Assembly: GCA_945888585.1 (NCBI GenBank)
Contig: CAMDAI010000078.1
Location: 1 to 6,330, forward strand
Source of the DNA: Rickettsia typhi
GTDB taxonomy: Bacteria > Pseudomonadota > Alphaproteobacteria > Rickettsiales > UBA1997
Reading direction: 5' to 3'
DNA length: 6,330 nt
Part shown: one piece after another, positions 1 to 6,330 of the stretch
Numbering within the stretch: the stretch's first letter is position 1
How the letters are laid out: the number at the start of each line of letters is the position of its first letter
Translations under genes and position numbers: made by a program
Notes under the pieces: generated by a model
Seen by the model: only the letters and a program-made list of their open reading frames with translations
Told to the model about the DNA's origin: nothing
Databases searched by the model: none

Positions 1-3000
1 GGGATATGTTTTTACATTTCCATCGGCGTCTAAATATGTTGTTTTTTGATTACCTGACTGATCGTAGTATCTAGAAAATGTATTATTAGCACATCTCTTT
101 CTTTCTGTCCAATTATTGTTACTAAAATTCCATACCCTATAATAGCAATCTTCGCCTCCCTCATCAAGATCGGTATTTTCTTGATGAATTTCTACCACAC
201 CATTTTTACATTTTGCACTAAAATTCCAAACCTCGTTATCGTCATCCGTATCATCTGTTCCTGAAAATGAAATTATTTCACCATTTTTTATTGATCCAAT
301 TCCAGGAAATGTGTACATAACGCCATCATAACCGCCACCTGCATCTACTCTTTCTGAGTAAGACCCGATTGAACAATGTCCACAACCGTTGGTTTCAAAA
401 AACTCAATATTTGCATTTCCGTTACAAATTATATATGGTGATAATGATGATTTCACACCTTTGACGCAGGACAAATAAAGTTTGTCACTGTAATAAAGTG
501 TAGTACTTGATTTTAGATACCATGAATTTCCATCTGGTGATTTTAGACCAGTTTGTACGTTACATGACAATGGAACGCAATCTGATGTGTTACTAGTTAA
601 AGCAAAATATGTTTCATCAATATCATTGTTTCCGTCTTTATATGTACATTGACGCTTTGGAAAAATGTTGTTAGTTGGCATATATTTATCAATACAGGAT
701 CCCGTAGTTATTTTTCCATCATTTACTATAAAATCATCGTTTTCTCGATAGGTTGCAAATCCAATTTGGCCATTATTAGCCATGCACATAGGAACTGGAT
801 TATCCCAGCGTCCGTTAAGATTACAATATCTTTTTAGACGATAACAACCATTAGTTCTTCTTGGTTGAAATTTACTGGCATCTAAAACTGAACAATTAGA
901 ATCTGGAGACTGATAATAGGAATATCCCCCAAGACTAGTTTTATTCCATTGTATTGCAATATTACCTTTGCTTGAAGGAAGTGTGGTTAGTCCAATACCC
1001 TCAGTTGGATCTTCAGCATAGCCTTGGCAGCCATCAATACATCCATTTTGAGTTACTGCCCATATATTGGATCCGATTCCAAATGCTGTAATTATGGATA
1101 AACATTGTTTGGTTGGAAGAGGTTTATATGGATTTACTATGTAACCACTGGCACATCCTAGAAATGTTCCGGGTTTAGAGGTTTCGCCAACTACAACTTT
1201 GGTTTCCGACCATTTAGAAAATCCATTATTATTATTTCTACCCAGAACATCATCAATGGCATTACAAGTTGAGACGCAAGGATTTAGAACTGGACCCCAA
1301 TTGCCTTGATAATTACATTCTCTTTTTGGCGGCGCCCCTCCTGGAGATTGAAAAACTCCTATATTATTATTGCAAGTACCAATTGATAATGATTCTGGTC
1401 TAATTGAATATTTATCTCTTGAGGCTGCAACTGATGGAAATGAGGCACCACCACTAGCTTTCCAATTATTCCATTCTTGTTGACTTGTTGGTATTGTGTT
1501 TATTGGAGTAGTGCCATTACTCATCATATTAATTGCTGGACAATAAATTCTTTCGCAAACATTAGTTGGAGTTTCCCACGATCCTAGTTGATTACAATTC
1601 CTAATAGGAAGAGTTCCTCCTCTTAATTTAAATCCTGGTATACATTCAGTTGCGGTAACGCTTTCAAGAAAATCACCTTTTCCATCATTTTTGCTTCCTT
1701 TTAGATATGAAGGCCAAAGAGCAAATCCATGGTAAGCCCCTTTTTGTTCACCAGCTTCATTACTACCATAACCATTTTGATATTCTCCACTTGATTGAAT
1801 TCCCGAGGTATTGACTGCGGGACATTGATAACGGATGCATTCATTTTTAATATTTGTATAATCCCATTTTCCGATAGTTGAATTTGGATCAGATGACGCT
1901 AAACAATCCATCTTTGGTTTAAGAGCTACTCCTGAAGAGTTAGCTATTGCTTTCCAAAAGCCATTACATGTTCCCTCAACATTTGTCATTCCCATTATAG
2001 CTAAATCAAATTCGGCATGGGATTTTGTTTTAGATGCATCATAAGTTTCTAACTTGTTAGATGGATTAAAAATTTCTTTTTCAGTGCGAAATAAATGAGA
2101 ATAATCTACTAAACCAGCGCCATAAATATTTTTTCCCATTGAATCATTAACATGATATGGGTCAGATTCGCTTTTTGGAGTATAGATGTTATCGATCCAA
2201 TTAATTGCAGGACATGCTACTGGTTTTGGTATGTCAACGCAAAGACCAGCTTCTCTCGGAGTTTCTGATCTTTCAATCTGATTATCAGGGATAGTGTTGC
2301 TATTTGTTGATTCTTGACAAATACATTTAGGAGCTTTTCCACCAGCAGCGCATTGAGTAGCAACATCATTAGCGCTAAAATTTGGATTTTTTCTCATAGT
2401 TTCTGGTATATCAATAATACATTTTCCCATTACCGATAAGCCGTCATCTATTTTGTAGGATAAAACTTTTCTGAGTTTTCTATTAAATCCGGTTGTGATG
2501 CAAATTTCGTTATACCAGCCATAGTAATTAGTAGTTTTTGGATCTGGCAATGTTTGTTCAAAAATATTTCTAGCTTTAGTTGAGATTATTCCCCATTTTT
2601 TGTTACAATTATTTAAGGTAGTTGTATTGCATTCAACTTTAATATTTTCAAAGTTTTTGGTTGGTTGATTAAGTAGTTTGGCATTATGCAGATTAATTTC
2701 ATTTTTTACGCATTCCATGTAAAGTTGACTACATTCTTCTCTTTTGACGCAAAACTTATATTTTTCAATATCATAACTACAATTTTCTTTATCAAGATTT
2801 TCTTGTCCTAATTCAATTTTAATAGAGCAAATATCATCTGATTGGCAATTATCATCCTTATTATTTGGACCTTGGTTGAAAATTTTTAACTGTATTGTAG
2901 GGCTATCGTAGGTACTATTAGTTCCTAAAGTTACTATGGATTTTTCTATATAAGCAAATGAAATTTGAGTTGTAAAAAGATAAGACAACAAAAAAATCAG

Positions 3001-3078
3001 GAATAATTTTGTTAAAATTCCTGTTGAGCTAGTTCTATTTGAATTATTAATTTTGTTTGACGAAGTTATTTCTAACAA
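1..3078 (-). CDS. Large secreted cysteine-rich protein with Sushi/CCP-like modules (C-terminus outside window)
   Basis: The frame is open for 1026 codons from the first usable start to position 1, so the gene is partial at its 3' end. The TTG at 3078-3076 was chosen because an in-frame stop lies at 3093-3091 and no ATG or GTG exists on this strand between 3001 and 3136. Residues 1-24 are polar. Residues 25-41 form a hydrophobic core ending in ISFA, a likely signal peptidase I site after A42. Residues 43-288 hold 14 cysteines and match no family I recognise. From C289 to C996 there are eight units of about four cysteines, most with a Trp between the third and fourth, as in eukaryotic Sushi/CCP modules. 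Three units begin C-P-A-[IV]-N. The stretch around 935-945 is rich in Asp. The protein is probably exported, disulfide-bonded and surface-exposed or secreted, perhaps in adhesion or host contact (inference). A membrane-anchored or type IV secretion-linked C-terminus cannot be excluded. The frame is certain, the exact start and function are not. Confidence 0.85.
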   Translation of the reverse strand, partial: MLEITSSNKINNSNRTSSTGILTKLFLIFLLSYLFTTQISFAYIEKSIVTLGTNSTYDSPTIQLKIFNQGPNNKDDNCQSDDICSIKIELGQENLDKENCSYDIEKYKFCVKREECSQLYMECVKNEINLHNAKLLNQPTKNFENIKVECNTTTLNNCNKKWGIISTKARNIFEQTLPDPKTTNYYGWYNEICITTGFNRKLRKVLSYKIDDGLSVMGKCIIDIPETMRKNPNFSANDVATQCAAGGKAPKCICQESTNSNTIPDNQIERSETPREAGLCVDIPKPVACPAINWIDNIYTPKSESDPYHVNDSMGKNIYGAGLVDYSHLFRTEKEIFNPSNKLETYDASKTKSHAEFDLAIMGMTNVEGTCNGFWKAIANSSGVALKPKMDCLASSDPNSTIGKWDYTNIKNECIRYQCPAVNTSGIQSSGEYQNGYGSNEAGEQKGAYHGFALWPSYLKGSKNDGKGDFLESVTATECIPGFKLRGGTLPIRNCNQLGSWETPTNVCERIYCPAINMMSNGTTPINTIPTSQQEWNNWKASGGASFPSVAASRDKYSIRPESLSIGTCNNNIGVFQSPGGAPPKRECNYQGNWGPVLNPCVSTCNAIDDVLGRNNNNGFSKWSETKVVVGETSKPGTFLGCASGYIVNPYKPLPTKQCLSIITAFGIGSNIWAVTQNGCIDGCQGYAEDPTEGIGLTTLPSSKGNIAIQWNKTSLGGYSYYQSPDSNCSVLDASKFQPRRTNGCYRLKRYCNLNGRWDNPVPMCMANNGQIGFATYRENDDFIVNDGKITTGSCIDKYMPTNNIFPKRQCTYKDGNNDIDETYFALTSNTSDCVPLSCNVQTGLKSPDGNSWYLKSSTTLYYSDKLYLSCVKGVKSSLSPYIICNGNANIEFFETNGCGHCSIGSYSERVDAGGGYDGVMYTFPGIGSIKNGEIISFSGTDDTDDDNEVWNFSAKCKNGVVEIHQENTDLDEGGEDCYYRVWNFSNNNWTERKRCANNTFSRYYDQSGNQKTTYLDADGNVKTYP
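91..2214 (-). repeat. Array of eight Sushi/CCP-like four-cysteine units (protein-level repeat)
   Basis: This repeat is visible in the protein, not as identical DNA. Numbering from the TTG at 3078, the cysteine sets are: 289/371/392/414; 419/479/495/508; 513/569/588/601; 605/642/659/680; 684/729/(745)/752/765; (none)/795/811/834; 839/871/885/899; and 902/957/978/996. The last cysteine of one unit is followed after only 2-4 residues by the first of the next. Between the third and fourth cysteine the units carry GKW, GSW, GNW, NIW, GRW and NNW. Unit six lacks a Trp there and unit seven has FF in that place. Known CCP modules pair C1-C3 and C2-C4 and have this Trp. Unit two (C-I-P-G-F then R-N-C then G-S-W) is the most typical. 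The units, about 60 to 130 residues long, are mostly longer than classical CCP modules (about 60), because of the C1-C2 loop. Assignment to the CCP fold is therefore a good hypothesis, not proven. Confidence 0.6.
2953..3078 (-). other. Signal peptide of the large cysteine-rich protein
   Basis: Residues 1-42 are encoded here. The n-region is unusually long and polar (about 24 residues, with Lys9, Arg15 and Lys24). It is followed by a hydrophobic core rich in Leu, Phe and Ile, and then S-F-A before Tyr43. If translation really begins later, at a rare start such as the ATT of residue 21, the signal would have ordinary length. Export across the inner membrane by the Sec system is the natural reading and fits the many cysteines downstream. 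Confidence 0.7.
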
Positions 3079-3136
3079 AATAATTGTGTTTTAAATCAAT
3101 TTAGAAAATATTTTTTAGTTTGGCTAAAAAGATATA
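3079..3136. other. Short intergenic gap between purE and the large gene
   Basis: This stretch of 58 nt is almost entirely A and T. No clear sigma-70 promoter is visible. A TTGATT at 3099-3094 on the minus strand has only a poor -10 candidate, which overlaps the proposed TTG start. No Shine-Dalgarno sequence precedes that start. The large gene may be cotranscribed with purE or have an unrecognised promoter. Confidence 0.5.
3112..3130 (-). terminator. Weak inverted repeat after purE, possible terminator
   Basis: TTTTTAG at 3112-3118 and CTAAAAA at 3124-3130 form a perfect 7-bp stem with a 5-nt loop, six nucleotides past the purE stop. Only one pair is G-C, and the bases that follow on the minus strand are a mixed A/T run rather than a clean T tract. 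It could act as a weak terminator between purE and the large gene, or be chance in such AT-rich DNA. Confidence 0.2.
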
Positions 3137-3637
3137 TTAAAATTGATTTGTTGCAACTGATTTGGTTTGATTATCTCGATATTTTTTTAGAAGCTGTTCG
3201 ATCTTAGTATTCTCACCGGCTAAGATTGAAACAGCAAAGAGAGCGGCATTTTTTGCACCAGCTTCTCCAATTGCAAAAGTTGCAACCGGAATTCCTGCGG
3301 GCATTTGTGCAATCGAAAGTAGGCTATCTAATCCGTTCAAGCTTTTGCTTGTAACCGGTACCCCTAAAACCGGAATGGTAGTAAGAGAGGCAACCATTCC
3401 AGGTAAATGTGCAGCACCTCCAGCACCAGCAATAATAATTTTTAATCCATTTTTTTTTGCAGATTTAGCAAAGGAATAAAGAATTTCTGGAGTTCTATGA
3501 GCTGAAACAATTTTAGTTTCGTAGGAAATTTTAAATTTATCCAGCATTTGGCACGAATGCTGCATTATTTCATAATCAGACTTACTTCCCATGATAATTG
3601 CAACTATGGGTGAGATGGTGGATTTTTTATTTTTCAT
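3137..3637 (-). CDS. purE: N5-carboxyaminoimidazole ribonucleotide mutase, class I PurE
   Basis: This cytosolic enzyme of de novo purine synthesis converts N5-CAIR, made by PurK, into CAIR. The 166-residue length is normal for class I PurE. Visible signatures are MGSKSD at 16-21, SAHRTP at 45-50 with the catalytic His47, the glycine-rich [11 protein letters not shown] at 71-81, and the V-P-V-T-S-K to Q-M-P stretch at 93-113. The ATG at 3637 is supported by a good AAGGAG 7 nt upstream. The gene overlaps the end of murD by 11 nt. No purK lies beside it in the window, although the two are often adjacent. Class II PurE, which uses AIR and CO2 directly, is less likely given the bacterial-type sequence. 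The last dozen or so residues are a polar tail of no special note. Confidence 0.96.
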   Translation of the reverse strand: MKNKKSTISPIVAIIMGSKSDYEIMQHSCQMLDKFKISYETKIVSAHRTPEILYSFAKSAKKNGLKIIIAGAGGAAHLPGMVASLTTIPVLGVPVTSKSLNGLDSLLSIAQMPAGIPVATFAIGEAGAKNAALFAVSILAGENTKIEQLLKKYRDNQTKSVATNQF

Positions 3638-4988
3638 TTTTTAACTCCTTAACCAATTTACAAAAATACTCTCCTCTTTCTTCAAAATTTTTCCATTGAT
3701 CAAAAGAGGCGCAAGCAGGGGAAAGTAAAATATTTATATGATTAGATTTTTCTTCTAACAGAGCTTTTTTATAAGCGGTATTAAATGCTTCTTGTAAGGT
3801 TTGGCATTTAAAATATTTTACCTTATTATCTAGATTTTTGGCAAAATCATCACTTGCTTCCCCAATAAGAAAAGCATATTTTACTTTTGATAAATAGGGT
3901 TCGAGCATTTTTATCCCGCCTTCTTTTGCTTTTCCGCCTAAAATCCAATAAATATTTTCATAGGATTTAAGAGCATTTTCGGTAGATTCGGCATTGGTTG
4001 CCTTACTATCATTAATAAAGCTAATATTATTGATAGTTTCAATAAGCTGCATTCTGTGATTTAATCCTTTGAAACTTCTAATTGTGGTAATAATTTTTTC
4101 TTCATTAATTCCAGATAAAAGGGCATTGGTAAAAGCAATGGCAATGTTTTGAGCATTATGTTCACCCTTTAAAAAAGGTAATTCACCAAGATTAATTTCT
4201 TTTTTGCCAGAAGTTAAAAAGTTATTATGAATTATTCCATCAATAATTGAAATTCCATCACTTAGAATTTTTTTAGTTGAAATTGGAATCAAGGTTGCTT
4301 GAAAATTTTTATTATTTTTTAATTCATCATAAACTTTTCTAGAGTTTTCATTATCAATCCCAATTAACGCATAATCACTGGATTGCTGATTCATAAAAAT
4401 TCTTTTTTTAGCCATAATATAACCTTCCATGCTGCCATGACGATCGATATGATCAGGAGTTATATTGAGAAGAGATGCGATAAAGAATTTAGTTTGATAA
4501 ATTAAATCCAGCTGGAAAGAAGATGTTTCTAAAATGTAAAAACCATCTGTTTTTAACTGAGGAAGCTGAAGAACGGGAATGCCGATATTTCCACCAATAG
4601 TACTATTAATATTGCTTTCTTTAAATATATGGCCGATAAGGGCAGTGGTGGTTGATTTGCCATTAGTTCCGGTAATTCCAATATATTTAGCTTGATGATT
4701 GAATTTATAAAGCAATTCAATATCGCAAATAATTGGACAATTATTTTCTCTAGCGGCTTTAACGATTGGATGGGGAATTGGATAATGTAGTGGAATTCCT
4801 GGGGCTAAAACAAGTGCTGAAATGTCATTCCAATTACCATCAAATGGTTTTAAATTAGGATGTTTTTCCAGATTGTTGATAGAGTTTAAATTATCATCAG
4901 AAGCTAAAACTTGGTAGTTGTTATCAAGTAAAAATTTGATAGTTGCTTTTCCAGAGATGCCAAGGCCAAAAACTATGAATTTATTCAT
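3627..4988 (-). CDS. murD: UDP-N-acetylmuramoyl-L-alanine--D-glutamate ligase
   Basis: This cytosolic Mur ligase adds D-glutamate to UDP-MurNAc-L-Ala using ATP, the second amino-acid step of peptidoglycan precursor synthesis. The 453 residues are a full-length MurD. The N-terminal UDP-binding domain shows F-G-L-G-I-S-G-K at 7-14 and L-A-P-G-I-P at 61-66. The central ATPase domain has the P-loop [10 protein letters not shown] at 104-113, ETSSFQL at 154-160, [12 protein letters not shown] at 175-186 and a lysine near 194 that aligns with the carbamylated one. GEHNAQN follows at 275-281 and F-K-G-L-N-H-R-M-Q at 306-314. The C-terminal glutamate-binding domain shows NDSKATN at 326-332, ILGGKAK at 349-355 and S-P-A-C-A-S-F-D near 423-430. 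All key motifs look intact, so the organism probably makes peptidoglycan. The start overlaps the rpe stop in ATGAATAA, with no clear Shine-Dalgarno, which suggests translational coupling. Confidence 0.97.
   Translation of the reverse strand: MNKFIVFGLGISGKATIKFLLDNNYQVLASDDNLNSINNLEKHPNLKPFDGNWNDISALVLAPGIPLHYPIPHPIVKAARENNCPIICDIELLYKFNHQAKYIGITGTNGKSTTTALIGHIFKESNINSTIGGNIGIPVLQLPQLKTDGFYILETSSFQLDLIYQTKFFIASLLNITPDHIDRHGSMEGYIMAKKRIFMNQQSSDYALIGIDNENSRKVYDELKNNKNFQATLIPISTKKILSDGISIIDGIIHNNFLTSGKKEINLGELPFLKGEHNAQNIAIAFTNALLSGINEEKIITTIRSFKGLNHRMQLIETINNISFINDSKATNAESTENALKSYENIYWILGGKAKEGGIKMLEPYLSKVKYAFLIGEASDDFAKNLDNKVKYFKCQTLQEAFNTAYKKALLEEKSNHINILLSPACASFDQWKNFEERGEYFCKLVKELKNEK
3645..3650 (-). 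promoter_or_regulatory. Shine-Dalgarno site of purE
   Basis: AAGGAG on the minus strand lies 7 nt before the purE ATG and inside the last codons of murD. It is the clearest ribosome binding site in the window and fixes the purE start, whereas murD and rpe have no comparable site. Confidence 0.8.
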
Positions 4989-5637
4989 GACGTAAATTTT
5001 TTATTGCGTTAGCATAATTTTTTTGCCCAAAAATATAAGATCCTGCAACTAAAACATTGGCCCCAGCTTGAATGGCTTGTTTAGAAGTTATTTCGTTAAT
5101 TCCACCATCAACTTCTAAATCGATATTTCTACCAGAGGCAATAATTTTTTTTCTAATATTGCTGATTTTATTTAATTGAGAGCTAATAAATTTTTGACCA
5201 CCAAATCCTGGATTTACAGTCATTATTAAAATTAAATCTACTTCATCCATTATATAATTCAGAACATCTTCATTGGTTGATGGAACTATAGAAACTCCGG
5301 CTTTTTTCCCTAAAGATTTTATTTTAGAAATGCTACGGTGTAGATGAGTTGATGCTTCAGCATGAATTGTTATTATATCCGCTCCTGCTTTAGCAAAGTT
5401 TTCAACATGATTATCAGGATTATTAATCATTAGATGTATATCGAATATTAACTCAGAGTGTTTTCTGATTGAGCTAACAATGTCAGGTCCAAGAGTGATA
5501 TTGGGAACAAAGTTGCCATCCATAACATCAATATGAATATAGTCAGCTCCAGAATTTGATATTGCTTTGATTTCACTTTCCAAATTGGAAAAATCAGCTG
5601 ATAATATTGAAGGAGCAATTTTAATTTTTTGTGACAT
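4981..5637 (-). CDS. rpe: Ribulose-phosphate 3-epimerase
   Basis: This cytosolic TIM-barrel enzyme interconverts D-ribulose 5-phosphate and D-xylulose 5-phosphate in the non-oxidative pentose phosphate pathway. The 218-residue length is typical. Family marks are IAPSILSADF at 7-16, H-I-D-V-M-D-G at 35-41, D-I-H-L-M at 66-70, VNPGFGGQKF at 141-150 and E-V-D-G-G-I at 175-180. His35, Asp37, His68 and Asp177 are the expected metal ligands, and the two Asp are the expected catalytic acid/base pair. The gene starts 8 nt after the DUF2155 stop and overlaps murD by 8 nt, so it sits in the middle of the run. No strong Shine-Dalgarno is seen before the ATG. Pathway context beyond this step is outside the window. 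Confidence 0.96.
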   Translation of the reverse strand: MSQKIKIAPSILSADFSNLESEIKAISNSGADYIHIDVMDGNFVPNITLGPDIVSSIRKHSELIFDIHLMINNPDNHVENFAKAGADIITIHAEASTHLHRSISKIKSLGKKAGVSIVPSTNEDVLNYIMDEVDLILIMTVNPGFGGQKFISSQLNKISNIRKKIIASGRNIDLEVDGGINEITSKQAIQAGANVLVAGSYIFGQKNYANAIKNLRHE

Positions 5638-5645
5638 AAATAATG

Positions 5646-6080
5646 TTATCTAAATTTACAGCCTAAAGCTGTTACATCATAAATTGGATGTTCTAGACTT
5701 GAAATAGAAGGGCTTGAAGCAAACATCCAGCCATAAAATATTTTATTTTTAGTATCTTCATTAATATTTTCATAAATTTCTAATAATATTTTGCTTTCTG
5801 GCCTTTGATCAGCAGGTGCTTGCCAGCATTTACGAACTATAATAGTTAATTTTCCAAACTCGACTGAATCATCAACTTTAATTTCAAATTCCGAAGTTTT
5901 GGCGGTTATCTTGTTTAAACCTTGTAAAATTGCCACATTAGCAAAGTTGCTTTGATCAATTTGATTTGTACTAATTTTGTCAACATCGCTACCTTTATTA
6001 TTAACTACTTCATTGGCAGCAAAAGATTGATTTTCTAAAAAAGCTAAAATTAATAATGATAGAGTAATATTTTTTATCAT
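5646..6080 (-). CDS. DUF2155 domain-containing secreted protein
   Basis: The 144-residue protein begins with a Lys-containing start and a hydrophobic stretch (residues 5-16) ending S-F-A-A at 19-22, a likely signal peptide, so it is expected in the periplasm or envelope. Residues from about 50 to the end match the alphaproteobacterial DUF2155 family as I know it: V-R-K-C-W at 82-86, the Pro-rich A-D-Q-R-P-E-S at 90-96, GWMFASSPS at 117-125, and L-E-H-P-I-Y-D-V at 129-136 with a final Gly-Cys at 140-141. Cys85 and Cys141 are the only cysteines and could pair. The molecular function of the family is not established. The gene begins 2 nt after the mlaD stop, suggesting a shared envelope role (inference). 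A GAAGAGG about 10 nt before the ATG, inside mlaD, may serve as its ribosome binding site. Confidence 0.9.
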   Translation of the reverse strand: MIKNITLSLLILAFLENQSFAANEVVNNKGSDVDKISTNQIDQSNFANVAILQGLNKITAKTSEFEIKVDDSVEFGKLTIIVRKCWQAPADQRPESKILLEIYENINEDTKNKIFYGWMFASSPSISSLEHPIYDVTALGCKFR

Positions 6081-6082
6081 TT

Positions 6083-6330
6083 TTATTTAGCCTCTTCTTT
6101 TTTTGATCCGAAAATAAATTTTCCAAGCATATCTTCTAAACTTATCGAAGATTGAGTAAACTTTATTTCATCTCCGTTTTGAAGTATTTCATCTTCTGCT
6201 CCCGGTTCTACAGATAAGTATTTTCCGCCTAATAATCCGCTGCTTGCTATTTTTGCTGAAGAATCTTTTGGCAATTTAATATTATTATCAATATTTAATT
6301 TTAATTTGGCGCGATAGGTTTCAGTATTTA
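6083..6330 (-). CDS. mlaD: MlaD-type phospholipid transport protein, C-terminal part
   Basis: The frame stays open to the right window edge, giving 81 visible residues, so the N-terminus lies outside. A TTG at 6274 is only an internal leucine codon, because the upstream residues (Y-R-A-K-L-K-L-N-I and on) continue the domain. MlaD is the inner-membrane-anchored, periplasmic substrate-binding subunit of the Mla ABC system, which moves phospholipids between inner and outer membrane. The family signature is visible as L-P-K-D-S-S-A-K-I followed by S-S-G-L-L-G-G-K-Y-L-S-V-E-P-G, then E-I-L-Q-N-G-D-E-I and a C-terminal helix-like tail S-L-E-D-M-L-G-K-F-I-F ending in charged residues. The MCE domain end and a short tail are typical of alphaproteobacterial MlaD. 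The downstream DUF2155 gene is 2 nt away. mlaE and mlaF, if present, would be expected further upstream. Confidence 0.9.
   Translation of the reverse strand, partial: NTETYRAKLKLNIDNNIKLPKDSSAKIASSGLLGGKYLSVEPGAEDEILQNGDEIKFTQSSISLEDMLGKFIFGSKKEEAK

Noticed and set aside
649..837. A 62-codon plus-strand open frame
   Set aside because: It lies wholly inside the large minus-strand gene, has no recognisable domain or ribosome binding site, and reads as an antisense shadow.
3016..3018. ATT start giving a conventional short signal peptide for the large gene
   Set aside because: ATT is very rare as a start, and the AGGA before it is too close to act as a ribosome binding site. TTG at 3078 is preferred, but this is not excluded.
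1..3078. The large protein as a Rickettsiales VirB6/TrbL-type type IV secretion protein
   Set aside because: Some of these proteins have signal peptides and long extracytoplasmic parts, but no multi-spanning VirB6 region is visible here. It could only lie outside the window.
3072..3099. Promoter TTGATT plus TGTTAG before the large gene
   Set aside because: The -10 match is poor and overlaps the proposed start codon. In DNA this AT-rich such matches arise by chance.
6083..6274. A separate 63-residue gene starting with TTG at 6274
   Set aside because: The frame continues upstream to the window edge with residues that fit the MlaD domain, so the TTG is an internal Leu codon of a truncated gene.

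Overview
The window is AT-rich by eye, and every convincing gene in it reads on the minus strand. From the right edge towards position 1 the order is: mlaD (3' part), a DUF2155 secreted protein, rpe, murD, purE, and then a very large cysteine-rich secreted protein that runs off the left edge. DUF2155 proteins belong to the Alphaproteobacteria. Strong AT bias, an mlaD/DUF2155 pair and compact coupled genes point to a Rickettsiales-like or other host-associated alphaproteobacterium. The presence of purE argues against Rickettsia proper, which lacks de novo purine synthesis, and fits lineages that keep it, such as Anaplasmataceae relatives or protist symbionts. This placement is an inference.

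Right part (3137-6330): five tightly packed genes. mlaD and the DUF2155 gene are 2 nt apart, the DUF2155 gene and rpe 8 nt apart, rpe and murD overlap by 8 nt, and murD and purE overlap by 11 nt. This looks like one operon with translational coupling. Its promoter lies beyond the right edge. The products cover outer-membrane lipid transport (MlaD), an envelope protein of unknown role (DUF2155), pentose-phosphate isomer exchange (Rpe), peptidoglycan precursor synthesis (MurD) and purine synthesis (PurE).

A 58-nt gap (3079-3136) holds only a weak A/T-rich inverted repeat.

Left part (1-3078): one uninterrupted reading frame of 1026 codons with no stop before the window edge. I translated it by hand. 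It starts at a TTG, carries a Sec-type signal peptide, and has 46 cysteines in the visible part. After a 14-cysteine N-terminal region come eight consecutive units. Seven of them have, or nearly have, the four-cysteine pattern of a Sushi/CCP module: a conserved Trp (often G-x-W) between the third and fourth cysteine and only 2-4 residues between units. The eighth, at the left, is looser. A CCP-like chain of this size in an apparent bacterial symbiont is the most interesting thing in the window. It suggests a surface or secreted adhesin, or a host-interaction protein. The C-terminus, and so the anchoring mode, is not visible.
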